The position numbers and the translations under genes were made by a program. Below are positions 36,441 through 45,969 of a stretch of DNA of 64,000 bases, one piece after another (position 1 is the first letter of the stretch; each line of letters starts with the position of its first letter). The stretch comes from Bermanella sp044597725 (GTDB lineage: Bacteria; Pseudomonadota; Gammaproteobacteria; Pseudomonadales; Oceanobacteraceae): positions 1,178,001 to 1,242,000 of the forward strand of contig NZ_CP139003.1 of assembly GCF_044597725.1 (NCBI RefSeq), in the 5' to 3' direction. Below the pieces are notes generated by a model. The model was not told the origin of the DNA. It did no database searches and worked only from the letters and a program-made list of their open reading frames with translations.

Positions 36441-37559
36441 ATGTCGCGACAATCCCTTGCCAATGCAAAACGAATCGTTATTAAAATTGGTAGTGCCTTG
36501 CTTACCAACGACGGTGCAGGCCTAAATAAACAAGGCATTGCTAACTGGGTCGATCAAATTGCCCAGTTAAAAAAGCAGGGTAAAGAAATAATACTTGTAT
36601 CATCTGGTTCCGTGGCAGAGGGCATGACGCGCTTAGGTTGGACCGAGCGTCCAACCGCTTTGCATGAATTACAAGCCGCTGCGGCGGTGGGGCAGATGGG
36701 CCTAGTACAGTGTTACGAAAGTAATTTTGCACGGCATGATTATATTACCGCTCAAGTGCTACTTACCCACGCTGACTTGAGTAATCGTACTCGCTACCTA
36801 AATGCACGCTCAGCGTTACTTTCTTTATTATCGTTAAACGCCATTCCCATTATTAACGAAAACGATACGGTTATTACCGATGAAATTCGATTTGGTGACA
36901 ACGATACCCTAGGTGCATTAGTGGCCAATTTAGTTCAAGCTGACGCATTGATTATCTTAACCGACCAAGACGGCCTTTTTAATGCCGACCCGCGCACCAA
37001 CAAAGATGCTAAGCTCATCGAATATGGTCGTGCGGAAGACCCTGCCATCGAGGCAGTTGCTGGTGGTGGCGGTAAGCTAGGGCGCGGCGGCATGGTAACT
37101 AAAGTGCGTGCGGCTAAATTAGCGGCCCGTTCTGGGTGCTTTACGATTATTGTTGGTGGCCGTATTGATAATGTGATTCAGCGTCTTGGTCAAGATGAGT
37201 CTCTAGGCACTCTGCTGAGCAGCGATAAAGGCCCCATGGCAGCTCGTAAACAATGGATTGCTGGGCACTTACAAACACGCGGTGAAATTACGCTCGACCA
37301 AGGTGCAATTAGGGCCATTACCGAGCAAGGCCGCAGTTTATTGTCTGTGGGAGTAACATCGGTAGAAGGAAACTTTGGCCGCGGCGAAGTGGTTGCTTGT
37401 GTTGATGAGCATGGTCAAGTTCTGGCAAAGGGGCTTATTAATTACAGCGCCTTAGAGACACAAAAGATTTTGAAAAAAGACAGTAAAGATATACTGTTTA
37501 TTTTAGGCTACATGGACGAACCCGAGCTTATTCACAGGGATAACCTTGTACTGGTGTAA
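36441..37559 (+). CDS. proB: Glutamate 5-kinase
   Basis: First step of proline synthesis: ATP-dependent phosphorylation of glutamate; feedback-inhibited by proline. 372 residues: amino-acid-kinase domain (VIKIGSALLTND, VSSGSVAEG, NENDTVITDEIRFGDND, LTDQDGLF) and a carboxyl PUA domain (about 280-355). The obgE-proB pairing is common in Pseudomonas and relatives; proA is not in this window. Confidence 0.96.
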   Translation: MSRQSLANAKRIVIKIGSALLTNDGAGLNKQGIANWVDQIAQLKKQGKEIILVSSGSVAEGMTRLGWTERPTALHELQAAAAVGQMGLVQCYESNFARHDYITAQVLLTHADLSNRTRYLNARSALLSLLSLNAIPIINENDTVITDEIRFGDNDTLGALVANLVQADALIILTDQDGLFNADPRTNKDAKLIEYGRAEDPAIEAVAGGGGKLGRGGMVTKVRAAKLAARSGCFTIIVGGRIDNVIQRLGQDESLGTLLSSDKGPMAARKQWIAGHLQTRGEITLDQGAIRAITEQGRSLLSVGVTSVEGNFGRGEVVACVDEHGQVLAKGLINYSALETQKILKKDSKDILFILGYMDEPELIHRDNLVLV

Positions 37560-37607
37560 TTGGTACTGAATAAATAATAAAAAATTTAATGCGGTTAGCT
37601 TTTTCTT

Positions 37608-38984
37608 ATGGATCAACAAGTCGATAACATCAAAATGCCCCCTAACTCGGTAGATGCTGAGCGCTCAGTTCTGGGTGGTCTTATGTTGGATAACCGTGCA
37701 TTTGAGATTGTCAGTGAACGTTTAATGGCTGCTGATTTCTTTCGTCACCAACATAGACAGATTTATAGTGTTATTTGCAAGCTGTCAGAAGAAGAAAAGC
37801 CGTTTGATGTTTTAACTCTTAGTGATGAACTACAAGACATTGAAGCACTTGCCGAAATCGGTGGCTTAGAATACTTATCAGAGTTAGTCGAAAGCACGCC
37901 ATCAGCAGCGAATATATCGGCCTACGCCGATATCGTAAAAGAAAAAGCCTTATTACGACGTCTTGCCGAAGCTGCCACAGATATTGCTGATACAGCTTAT
38001 AATACCCAAGGCAATGATCCTCTTGATTTAATAAGCGATGCTGAAAAGCGTATTGCCGAAGTGGCTGAAGGTGGCACTAAAAAAGATGCTGGGCCCGAGC
38101 ATGTAAACCCCATCATGTCGCGTACCTTGGAAAAAATCGAAGAGCTATTCCAAATGGAAGATGGCTTAACCGGTTTAACCACGGGCTTTACCGATTTAGA
38201 TAAGCGCACCAATGGTTTTCAAACGGCTGATTTAATTATCGTCGCAGGTCGTCCATCTATGGGTAAAACCACATTCGCCATGAATCTATGCGAAAACGCA
38301 TTATTGCATGCCAATCGTCCGGTGTTGGTTTTTAGTATGGAAATGCCCAAAGAAGCCATTTTAATGCGGATGTATTCATCGGTAGGGCGTATCCCCTCTA
38401 ACAAATTACGCTCCGGTAAATTAGATGAGGAAGATTGGCCAAAGCTCACATCGGCATTTAATCTATTAAAAGATAAGCCCTTGTATATTGATGATACTGC
38501 CGCGCTAACGCCACAAGAAATGCGGGCGCGTTGTCGCCGTGTTTATCGTGAGAATAATAACGACCTAGCATTGGTTATGGTCGATTACCTTCAGTTAATG
38601 CAGGTAGCAGGTAAAAGTGAGGGACGTACTCAAGAAATTTCGGAAATTTCACGTTCATTAAAAGCCATAGCGAAAGAATTTGGTTGCCCAGTTGTGGCGT
38701 TATCACAGCTTAACCGCTCATTGGAGCAACGCCCGAATAAGCGCCCAGTTATGTCCGACTTACGTGAGTCTGGGGCCATTGAGCAGGATGCAGACATCAT
38801 TGCCTTTATTTATCGTGATGAAGTGTACAACGAAGACTCACCGGATAAAGGCATAGGTGAAATTATCATTGGTAAACACCGTAATGGTGAAATCGGCACA
38901 GATCGCTTGGCCTTTATTGGTAAATACACCCGCTTTGAAAACCTTGCTCCAGGTTTTTATGAAAATCGCGAGATGGACGAATAA
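37608..38984 (+). CDS. dnaB: Replicative DNA helicase DnaB
   Basis: Hexameric helicase that opens the replication fork. 458 residues: amino-terminal primase-interaction domain (about 10-115), linker, and RecA-like ATPase with GRPSMGKTTFAMNL (Walker A about 213-220), VMVDYLQLM and SQLNRSLEQRPNKRP. No intein. No clear ribosome-binding site before the ATG (TTTTCTT). Usually dnaB follows rplI; here it is about 7 kb away behind proB. Confidence 0.96.
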   Translation: MDQQVDNIKMPPNSVDAERSVLGGLMLDNRAFEIVSERLMAADFFRHQHRQIYSVICKLSEEEKPFDVLTLSDELQDIEALAEIGGLEYLSELVESTPSAANISAYADIVKEKALLRRLAEAATDIADTAYNTQGNDPLDLISDAEKRIAEVAEGGTKKDAGPEHVNPIMSRTLEKIEELFQMEDGLTGLTTGFTDLDKRTNGFQTADLIIVAGRPSMGKTTFAMNLCENALLHANRPVLVFSMEMPKEAILMRMYSSVGRIPSNKLRSGKLDEEDWPKLTSAFNLLKDKPLYIDDTAALTPQEMRARCRRVYRENNNDLALVMVDYLQLMQVAGKSEGRTQEISEISRSLKAIAKEFGCPVVALSQLNRSLEQRPNKRPVMSDLRESGAIEQDADIIAFIYRDEVYNEDSPDKGIGEIIIGKHRNGEIGTDRLAFIGKYTRFENLAPGFYENREMDE

Positions 38985-38988
38985 TCCA

Positions 38989-39426
38989 CTAACGCCTAAA
39001 TTTGGTTTCAAGAATCACGGACGACGCTGTACGCTCCACACCCTCTAAACCGCCTATATCATCTAGTAGGCGGTTTAGCCTTTCTAGGTTTTGCGCCTGG
39101 ACAATCGCAATTAAATCGTATTCTCCGCTAATGGCATGCAGAGCGACCACAGAATCTATTTTGTAGAGCGCCTGTGTAGTTTTAGGGGTGAGTTTTTGCT
39201 TAACCTTGATCGATACATGAGCTGATACCAGTTGCTGTAAATATTCCTCTCCATAATCCACCCGATACCCTTTTATTACGCCAATATGCTCTAGCCGTTC
39301 TATACGGCTTTGCACCGTTGAACGTGATAGGTTCAAAGCTCTTGCTAGCTCAGAAATGCTGGCACGTGCGTTCTGCTGCAACAAGGCAAGCAATTCCGAA
39401 TCCTTTTCTTTTATCATATTGATCAA
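38989..39426 (-). CDS. Lrp/AsnC family transcriptional regulator
   Basis: 145 residues: amino-terminal helix-turn-helix (ARASISELARALNLSRSTVQSRIERLEHIGVIKGY) and a carboxyl ligand-binding RAM domain (ALHAISGEYDLIAIVQAQNLERLN). Family members form octamers that sense amino acids. It is divergent from astC with a 125-bp AT-rich spacer, so it probably controls the ast genes; this is inference from position. It ends 4 bp from the convergent dnaB. Confidence 0.92.
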   Translation of the reverse strand: MINMIKEKDSELLALLQQNARASISELARALNLSRSTVQSRIERLEHIGVIKGYRVDYGEEYLQQLVSAHVSIKVKQKLTPKTTQALYKIDSVVALHAISGEYDLIAIVQAQNLERLNRLLDDIGGLEGVERTASSVILETKFRR

Positions 39427-39443
39427 ATAGTTCGTTAATTTGC

Positions 39444-39469
39444 TTTTATATTATAGTCAATATATAAAA
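39444..39469. promoter_or_regulatory. AT-rich imperfect palindrome between the AsnC-type regulator and astC
   Basis: TTTTATATT and AATATATAAAA flank ATAGTC. This degenerate AT-rich inverted repeat is what Lrp/AsnC proteins usually bind. It lies 18 bp before the regulator start and about 80 bp before astC. Confidence 0.35.
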
Positions 39470-39551
39470 ATTGCTACTGCACATTTTATATTCTATTCAT
39501 GAATAATGACCTCATAACAAACAATTAGCCTTAAAGCTTAGAGGGATAAAA

Positions 39552-40757
39552 ATGTCGATCAATCGTGCGTTATTTGATGAAGTCATGGTGCCAAATTACA
39601 ACCCGCCAGAAATTATTCCAGTGCGAGGAAAGGGCTCTCGTGTTTGGGATCAACAAGACAAAGAGTATATCGATTTTGCTGGCGGCATCGCCGTAAGTTG
39701 TTTAGGCCATTGTCACCCTAAGTTGGTAACTGCATTGCAAGCTCAAAGCGAAAAGCTATGGCATTTAGCCAATGTAATGACCAATGAGCCCGCTTTGGGT
39801 TTAGCCAAGCAATTAACTGATAGTACGTTTGCAGAAAAAGTATATTTTGCCAATTCCGGTGCAGAAGCCAACGAATCGGCATTGAAACTGGCGCGTCGCT
39901 ATGCACTAAACACCGCATCAGAAAACAAAAGTAAAATTATCTCTTTCAATAAGGGGTTTCATGGGCGCACATTTTTCACCGTAACGGTTGGTGGTCAGGC
40001 TGCGTATTCGGATGGGTTTGGACCTAAACCGGGCAATATCGTGCACTGCGATTATAACGATTTAGAAACATTTAAATCCTTGATCGATGATGATACCTGC
40101 GCAGTGATGGTAGAACCTTTGCAAGGGGAAGGTGGCATTATCAGTGCTGCCCCTGAGTTTTTGAAAGGGGTAAGGGCGCTCTGTGATCAGCACGACGCAC
40201 TGCTTATTTTTGATGAAGTGCAAACCGGTGTTGGCCGAACTGGTTATTTGTACGCTTATCAAGGTCTTGATGTTGTTCCAGATATTCTAACCACGGCTAA
40301 GGCGTTAGGTGGTGGTTTTCCTATTGCTGCAATGTTAACAACCACTGAGATTGCTAAGCATCTCGCGGTGGGAACCCATGGTTCTACCTATGGTGGTAAT
40401 CCATTAGCGTGTGCGGTGGGCCAAGCGGTGCTCAACGTGGTGAATACCAATGAAGTATTATCTGGTGTTAAAGAGAAAAGTCACTTATTTAAACAGGGGC
40501 TTGAGCAGATAAATCAACGCCACAACGTATTCTCTGATATTCGCGGCGAAGGCTTGTTAATTGGTGCGCAGTTAAATAAAAACTTTGAAGGACGTGCGCG
40601 TGATGTGCTAACTGCCGCTTTAAAGCATCAGCTTATGTGTCTTGTTGCCGGACCTAGTGTCGTGCGTTTTACGCCTTCATTGGTTATCCCAGATGAGGAC
40701 ATTAAACAAGGCTTAGAATGCTTTGAACGAGCTATTGAAGATGTTGTAAAAGGCTAA
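39552..40757 (+). CDS. astC: Succinylornithine / acetylornithine aminotransferase
   Basis: PLP-dependent class III aminotransferase of 401 residues. PLP motifs are clear: ANSGAEANESALKLARRYA, KIISFNKGFHGRTFFTVTVGG, LIFDEVQTGVGRTG, and the PLP lysine in ILTTAKALGGGFP. Sequence alone does not fully separate AstC from ArgD; the following astA and astD make AstC (succinylornithine to succinylglutamate semialdehyde) the better name. First gene of a four-gene unit. Confidence 0.92.
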   Translation: MSINRALFDEVMVPNYNPPEIIPVRGKGSRVWDQQDKEYIDFAGGIAVSCLGHCHPKLVTALQAQSEKLWHLANVMTNEPALGLAKQLTDSTFAEKVYFANSGAEANESALKLARRYALNTASENKSKIISFNKGFHGRTFFTVTVGGQAAYSDGFGPKPGNIVHCDYNDLETFKSLIDDDTCAVMVEPLQGEGGIISAAPEFLKGVRALCDQHDALLIFDEVQTGVGRTGYLYAYQGLDVVPDILTTAKALGGGFPIAAMLTTTEIAKHLAVGTHGSTYGGNPLACAVGQAVLNVVNTNEVLSGVKEKSHLFKQGLEQINQRHNVFSDIRGEGLLIGAQLNKNFEGRARDVLTAALKHQLMCLVAGPSVVRFTPSLVIPDEDIKQGLECFERAIEDVVKG

Positions 40758-40760
40758 ATT

Positions 40761-41801
40761 ATGTCTCTCGTTCTGCGACCCATTACACATCAAGACTCGG
40801 AAGCGCTCAAGCAAATTGCCATTGAGTCTGGGCATGGCTTTACTTCATTGCCGGTAGATGATGACGTTCTTACTCGCAAAATTTTGCGCACAGAAATGAG
40901 CGTTGCTAAGAATGTCACACATGCTGAAGATGAAACCTATCTGTTTGTTCTCGAAGATACTGAAAGCGGCGATATTATTGGTACAACTGGAATTGAAGCG
41001 GCGGTGGGAGTAACCGTTCCGCTTTACCATTACCATCAAGGTAAGTCAGTTCACCATTCAAGTACCTTAAATGTTTATAACACGGTCGATATTCTTACCA
41101 TGTGTAACGACTACAACGGCTGTTCAGAGATTTGTACTTTGTTTCTACGGGAGCAATATCGTAATGGCCTTATGGGGCGTTTTTTATCGCGAGCGCGTTT
41201 TCTTTTCATGGCAGAACATCCCGAACGTTTTGCCGATAAAGTTATTGCAGAAATGCGCGGCGTGATAGATGAGCAAGGTCATTCACCATTTTGGCAATGG
41301 TTACAAGAGCACTTTTTTAGTATTGAGTTTCCTGAGGCGGATCATCTTGTAGGCTTAGGAAATAAAGTATTTATTTCTGAACTTATGCCCAAGTACCCTA
41401 TTTATGCCAATCTATTAAGCGAAGAAGCCCAGGCGGTCATTGGTCAGGTACACCCCAATACATTGCCCGCTTTGCGTTTGCTTGAGCGCGAAGGGTTTGA
41501 ACATCGCGGCTATATCGATTTATTCGATGCGGGTCCTACTGTTGAGTGTAAATTGAATCATATCAAAACCGTACAAGAATCCGTTAACTGTGAAGTTCAA
41601 ATTGGAAATATAGAGGGTTTTAATTATTTAGCCATTGCTAATCAGAAGGTTAAAGATTTTAGAGCAACATTTACGCAATGCGCTGAATATGATGAAGCTA
41701 ATAACATTCTTTATATCCACCCTAATGTGGCCAAAGATCTTCAACTATCCAGTGGCGATAAAGCCCGATTTTTTATACTACAAGAAAAGCAAGGTAATTA
41801 A
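40761..41801 (+). CDS. astA: Arginine N-succinyltransferase
   Basis: First enzyme of the arginine succinyltransferase pathway: succinyl-CoA plus arginine. 346 residues, normal length. Family sequence visible: LRPITHQDSEALKQIA, ESGHGFTSLPVDD, LNVYNTVDILTMCNDYNGCSEICTLFL, and FADKVIAEMRGV. Only one astA copy, not the two-subunit aruF/aruG form of Pseudomonas. It starts 3 bp after astC, so translation is probably coupled. Confidence 0.96.
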   Translation: MSLVLRPITHQDSEALKQIAIESGHGFTSLPVDDDVLTRKILRTEMSVAKNVTHAEDETYLFVLEDTESGDIIGTTGIEAAVGVTVPLYHYHQGKSVHHSSTLNVYNTVDILTMCNDYNGCSEICTLFLREQYRNGLMGRFLSRARFLFMAEHPERFADKVIAEMRGVIDEQGHSPFWQWLQEHFFSIEFPEADHLVGLGNKVFISELMPKYPIYANLLSEEAQAVIGQVHPNTLPALRLLEREGFEHRGYIDLFDAGPTVECKLNHIKTVQESVNCEVQIGNIEGFNYLAIANQKVKDFRATFTQCAEYDEANNILYIHPNVAKDLQLSSGDKARFFILQEKQGN

Positions 41802-41803
41802 CT

Positions 41804-43273
41804 ATGTCACATACTTCTATTTATATAGATGGCCGCTGGCAAAGCGGAGGCGGTGCGTCTTTTACGTCATTAAATCCATGCAATGGTGAAATGATATGGC
41901 AAGGAAACGCGGCCTCAGCGGAGCAAATTGAGCAAGCGATTCAATCGGCAAGAAAGATTCAGCCATACTGGGGGTCGTTACCGTTAGATAAACGAATGGA
42001 ATTTCTTCAGCGGTTTGTTGAATTGTTAGGGGAAAATAAACAGGCGTTAGCAGAATGCATTGCTAGAGAAACAGGTAAACCACATTGGGAAGCGTTAACC
42101 GAAGTAGGCGCCATGGTGGGCAAGGTTAATATATCCATAAAGGCTTACCATGAGCGAACCGGAACCGTTGAAAATGACGCTCCCGGCGCAAAAGCCTTTA
42201 TTAGGCATAAGCCCCATGGGGTTGTTGCTGTTTTTGGTCCTTATAACTTTCCTGGTCACTTGCCCAATGGTCACATTGTTCCAGCATTACTAGCGGGTAA
42301 TACAGTTGTCTTTAAACCTTCCGAATTGACACCCGCAGTTGCTGAAATGACGTTACAATTGTGGCACCAAGTGGGTTTGCCTAGAGGTGTTATTAATCTT
42401 GTGCAAGGAGAGGTAGAAACCGGTAAATCGCTGGCAAACAACCCTAACATAGATGGATTGTTTTTTACTGGTAGCTCGCAAACAGGGCAACTTATACATA
42501 AACAATTTGCCGGACGTCCAGAAAAAATATTAGCGTTAGAAATGGGCGGAAATAACCCATTGCTGGTTCATAATGTAAAAGATAAAAAAGCAGCTGTCCA
42601 TGACATGATTCAATCAGCGTTTATTACATCTGGACAGCGTTGTACATGTGCACGCCGTATATTTATTGAAAAGTCACAACAAGGCGATGAGATTCTTGAA
42701 GCATTTGTGGCTGCGGCGAAAGCAATTAATGTGGACGATAGTTTTGCGGAACCACAGCCTTTTATGGGGGCGGTGATCAGTCAACAAGCGGCAAACAATT
42801 TATTGCAAGCACAAGACGACTTACTTACTCGTGGTGGTAAAGCATTATTAGAAATGAGGCATTTAAAAGCAAATAGTGGGTTATTAACCCCTGCCATCAT
42901 TGATATGACTCAGGCAGACAGCGATCCAGATGAAGAATATTTTGGACCGCTAGTGAAAGTATATCGTTATGATCACTTCGAAGATGCTATTGAACAAGCG
43001 AATCATACCGCATTTGGTTTGTCCGCAGGTTTACTTGCAGATAATAAAAGCGATTATGACTATTTTTATACTCATATTCGAGCCGGTATTGTTAATTGGA
43101 ACCGGCCCATAACAGGAGCGTCATCAGCGGCACCTTTTGGTGGTGTTGGGGCAAGCGGTAATCATCGCGCGAGTGCGTATTATGCCGCCGATTATTGCGC
43201 CTATCCTGTAGCATCGTTAGAAGCGGATCACGTTTCCCTTCCTGAAACCCTAGCACCAGGCTTGTCCCTTTAG
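41804..43273 (+). CDS. astD: Succinylglutamate-semialdehyde dehydrogenase
   Basis: NAD-dependent aldehyde dehydrogenase oxidising N-succinylglutamate semialdehyde. 489 residues. Motifs: FGPYNFPGHLPNGHIVPALLAGNTVVFKPSE, GLFFTGSSQTG, general base Glu in LALEMGGNNPL, catalytic Cys in SGQRCTCARR. Starts 2 bp after astA. The other pathway genes astB and astE are not next to it. Confidence 0.96.
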   Translation: MSHTSIYIDGRWQSGGGASFTSLNPCNGEMIWQGNAASAEQIEQAIQSARKIQPYWGSLPLDKRMEFLQRFVELLGENKQALAECIARETGKPHWEALTEVGAMVGKVNISIKAYHERTGTVENDAPGAKAFIRHKPHGVVAVFGPYNFPGHLPNGHIVPALLAGNTVVFKPSELTPAVAEMTLQLWHQVGLPRGVINLVQGEVETGKSLANNPNIDGLFFTGSSQTGQLIHKQFAGRPEKILALEMGGNNPLLVHNVKDKKAAVHDMIQSAFITSGQRCTCARRIFIEKSQQGDEILEAFVAAAKAINVDDSFAEPQPFMGAVISQQAANNLLQAQDDLLTRGGKALLEMRHLKANSGLLTPAIIDMTQADSDPDEEYFGPLVKVYRYDHFEDAIEQANHTAFGLSAGLLADNKSDYDYFYTHIRAGIVNWNRPITGASSAAPFGGVGASGNHRASAYYAADYCAYPVASLEADHVSLPETLAPGLSL

Positions 43274-43287
43274 TGGAGTAAAATGCT

Positions 43288-44091
43288 ATGCATAATAACG
43301 TCAATGATTTATTCGAAGGTTTGTGGAAAAACTATTTAGAGGTGACACCTTCAGCCGAAAAAATCCATGCGCTACTTGGGTCTACGCAAGGAAATGATAT
43401 TATAAATGATCATATCGCTTTGCGAACATTTAATTTACCCAAAGTCGGCTTGGAAAAATTAGCCGCACATTTTATAAAGCTGGGTTATAAACAAGGCGGC
43501 GAATACCACTTTAAGGAAAAGAAACTATACGCTCGTCATTACGAACATGAAGATCCCACTTTACCTAAGGTATTTATTTCTGAACTTTTGGTTGAAGAGT
43601 TCTCCAATAGCTTGCAAACCATCGTTAAAAAAATGGTTGATCAAGTAGCCGATGATGCAACTGAACAAGATAATTTTTTATATTCAGGTACGCCATGGTC
43701 AGTTGATTACCAAACATACTTGGATTTAAAGAAAGAGAGTGAATATGCCGCATGGATGTCCGCTTGGGGTTATTGTGCCAACCACTTTACAGTCAGTGTT
43801 AATGCGCTTAGTCAGTTTGAACAACTAGAGGAAGTGAATAATAAACTCAAGCATGCTGGCTTTGAATTAAATACCTCAGGTGGCGAGATCAAAGGCTCTG
43901 CCGAGGTTTTACTGGAGCAATCGTCAACTCTAGCAGATGAGGTTCTAGCTCAATTTAATGATGGGCAATTTCGTATTCCCAGCTGCTTTTATGAGTTCGC
44001 ATTGCGTTACCCACAAGCAGATGGGAAGTTGTATCCAGGGTTTGTTGAAGCATCAGCAGATAAAATATTTGAAAGCACCCATGGGCGCTAA
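43288..44091 (+). CDS. DUF1338 family protein (HglS-like fold)
   Basis: 267 residues. The family signature is seen: DHIALRTFNLPKVGLEKLAAHFIKLGY near the amino end, then WMSAWGYCANHFTVSVNAL and IPSCFYEFALRYPQADGKLYPGFVEASADKIFEST at the end; the two His and the Glu fit the metal site. A longer family member, HglS, turns 2-oxoadipate into D-2-hydroxyglutarate in lysine breakdown. This short form sits 14 bp behind astD, so a role in arginine or lysine breakdown is likely, but its substrate is unknown. Confidence 0.85.
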   Translation: MHNNVNDLFEGLWKNYLEVTPSAEKIHALLGSTQGNDIINDHIALRTFNLPKVGLEKLAAHFIKLGYKQGGEYHFKEKKLYARHYEHEDPTLPKVFISELLVEEFSNSLQTIVKKMVDQVADDATEQDNFLYSGTPWSVDYQTYLDLKKESEYAAWMSAWGYCANHFTVSVNALSQFEQLEEVNNKLKHAGFELNTSGGEIKGSAEVLLEQSSTLADEVLAQFNDGQFRIPSCFYEFALRYPQADGKLYPGFVEASADKIFESTHGR

Positions 44092-44095
44092 CTGA

Positions 44096-45127
44096 TTATT
44101 TGCGCATAATGCCATCGCATTGTAAGACTTTAAATCCGTTTTCTCGAGCCACTTCTTTTACGCTTTTGAAGTGGTTCTTGAGAATGGCTTCGTAGCCCAA
44201 GAACTCATTGGCAACAATCAACACTTTGCCACTGAGTTTAAGGTGGTCTTTCGCTTGCGACAAAAAACGCTCGGTGACGTTGTAGTTGGTTTTCACGCCT
44301 TGATGAAACGGCGGATTGCTGACGATCCAGTTATAACGTTCTTCAACGTCCGAAAAGCCATTGCTAGCAAATGCCTGTGTAAGTTCGATATTGTTATATT
44401 CAATGTTGCCTTGGGCACTTTTAATGGCCAGTAGGTCATCATCGAGCATATCAACTTCTTCTATTTCCCTATTCTGTTGTATATAGCTGCCAATCACGCC
44501 TGCACCGCATCCAAAATCCAGCACCTTACCTTTAAGCTTGCGTGGTAAATGTTTTAATAAAATAGCAGTGCCTTTATCGAGTTTTTCTTGGCTAAACACA
44601 CCGGGTAAGGCTTTGAGCTCAAGTCCTAGATCGTTTTCTTGGTCTTGATAATAGCTGGCCAAATTAAATTCAATCGATTCAATTGGCTTGCTGGCGCTGA
44701 CAATGGCGCTGTGTTTACCTGTGGCAAATTTATCGCTTTGTGCAAACCAGTTTTTAGCTTGCTTGGTTAAGCTTTTGATGCCACCTTTATTTTCCCCTAC
44801 GAACCAAATCTCGCCGTCCTCGGCTAAACTGGTCATGGCATAATCTACAATATATTGAAGACGAGCCTTTGATTTAGGCAAAAATACAATAATATTGGCG
44901 AAGGCGCTGTGCTTAGGGGTTAATACTGATTCTAAAGCCAAACCGGCATCCTGATGCTGCTGATTCATGGCAAAGCTAAAGTTGGCAATATGCCATGAAC
45001 GGGGAATAGCCTGATCCAAATCGTCATGGGGTGGGTTAATCAGCAATGCGTGTTCGGGTAATTCTTGCTGTAACAACAGCTGGCTGGGTAGTTCAAGAGA
45101 CATGGTGGTTCCAAGTGCGTTGTTCAA
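44096..45127 (-). CDS. rsmC: 16S rRNA (guanine1207-N2)-methyltransferase
   Basis: Methylates G1207 of 16S rRNA in the 30S subunit. 343 residues with two related methyltransferase domains: an amino one without a full SAM motif and the catalytic carboxyl one with VLDFGCGAGVIGSYI (about 200-214) and the N-methyltransferase motif WIVSNPPFHQG. Convergent with the DUF1338 gene, 4 bp apart. Confidence 0.93.
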   Translation of the reverse strand: MNNALGTTMSLELPSQLLLQQELPEHALLINPPHDDLDQAIPRSWHIANFSFAMNQQHQDAGLALESVLTPKHSAFANIIVFLPKSKARLQYIVDYAMTSLAEDGEIWFVGENKGGIKSLTKQAKNWFAQSDKFATGKHSAIVSASKPIESIEFNLASYYQDQENDLGLELKALPGVFSQEKLDKGTAILLKHLPRKLKGKVLDFGCGAGVIGSYIQQNREIEEVDMLDDDLLAIKSAQGNIEYNNIELTQAFASNGFSDVEERYNWIVSNPPFHQGVKTNYNVTERFLSQAKDHLKLSGKVLIVANEFLGYEAILKNHFKSVKEVARENGFKVLQCDGIMRK

Positions 45128-45130
45128 CGT

Positions 45131-45889
45131 CTATAAAGGGTGGTCAGCCACGTAAGCATCAATTGCGTTGTTTAGTGCCGGTAGGTAATGCTTGTATGGC
45201 TTAGAAAGGGCACAGGATACTAATATTTCACCCATTGATAAAGGATGAATGAACACTTTATCACCGCCTACGATGTCGGGCATAACCTGCAGAAAATGCT
45301 TTAATGTTGCTTCCTTAATCATAATTAGATCTATTTTACTGTCACGAAATAAACTAATTACATTGTAGATTTCACGATTGAAGTAAACAGGCTTTACTGT
45401 ACCAGCATCAAGTACGGGTTGTAATTTAGGATACACATAATACTTGATTAAGCCGATCGATAAGTCATTGAGGTCATCAAATGACTTAATAGGCTTAATC
45501 CTGGGATTAATCGATACCAATATATTGCGATCCTTCATAAAAGGTTTTGTAAATACAAGGGTTTCATTATCGGTGTGCCAGCTTTCTTGGGTGTAGCATA
45601 CGGATTGCAGCGTCCCTTGCTGTAGCATAGGATCAACTTGATTACGGCCAATAACCGTATAACGTGTATTTTCTTTGGTGTGATTTTCGATGTACTGGCC
45701 CAAGGTATAGAGCACCCCTTTGGGACGAACCTGAGGGCCTGATGTGGTGTAGTAGATTGAAGCGATGGGAGATACTTGTGCCGAGCTAATGCCCATTTCA
45801 AAGCTGTGGCTTAAGGCCGGGATAACAACGGTTGCCAATATCACTGTAAGCCACAGATTTAATCTTATGCGTATTGCAACATGTTGCAT
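45131..45889 (-). CDS. Periplasmic solute-binding-like protein (SBP_bac_3 type)
   Basis: 252 residues with a hydrophobic signal segment (about 10-28, LNLWLTVILATVVIPALSHS). The remainder has the layout of a family-3 periplasmic binding protein (KPFMKDRNILVSINPRIKPIKSFDDLNDLSIGLIKYY; DLIMIKEATLKHFLQ). No transporter genes are beside it, so it may be an orphan sensor-like or metabolic binding protein. Ligand unknown. It ends 3 bp before rsmC. Confidence 0.7.
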   Translation of the reverse strand: MQHVAIRIRLNLWLTVILATVVIPALSHSFEMGISSAQVSPIASIYYTTSGPQVRPKGVLYTLGQYIENHTKENTRYTVIGRNQVDPMLQQGTLQSVCYTQESWHTDNETLVFTKPFMKDRNILVSINPRIKPIKSFDDLNDLSIGLIKYYVYPKLQPVLDAGTVKPVYFNREIYNVISLFRDSKIDLIMIKEATLKHFLQVMPDIVGGDKVFIHPLSMGEILVSCALSKPYKHYLPALNNAIDAYVADHPL

Positions 45890-45897
45890 TATGTATC

Positions 45898-45948
45898 GAG
45901 CCCCTCAAATACCACTACCTCGTAGTATAGATCATCCTAAAGGGGCTC
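45898..45948. other. Nested hairpin between the outer-membrane barrel and binding-protein genes
   Basis: An outer stem GAGCCCCT/AGGGGCTC (45898-45905 with 45941-45948) encloses an inner ACTAC-CTC-GTAGT hairpin. No T-run on either strand; possibly an mRNA-stabilising or REP-like structure. Confidence 0.5.
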
Positions 45949-45969
45949 TAATGCAATTATGATCTAATG

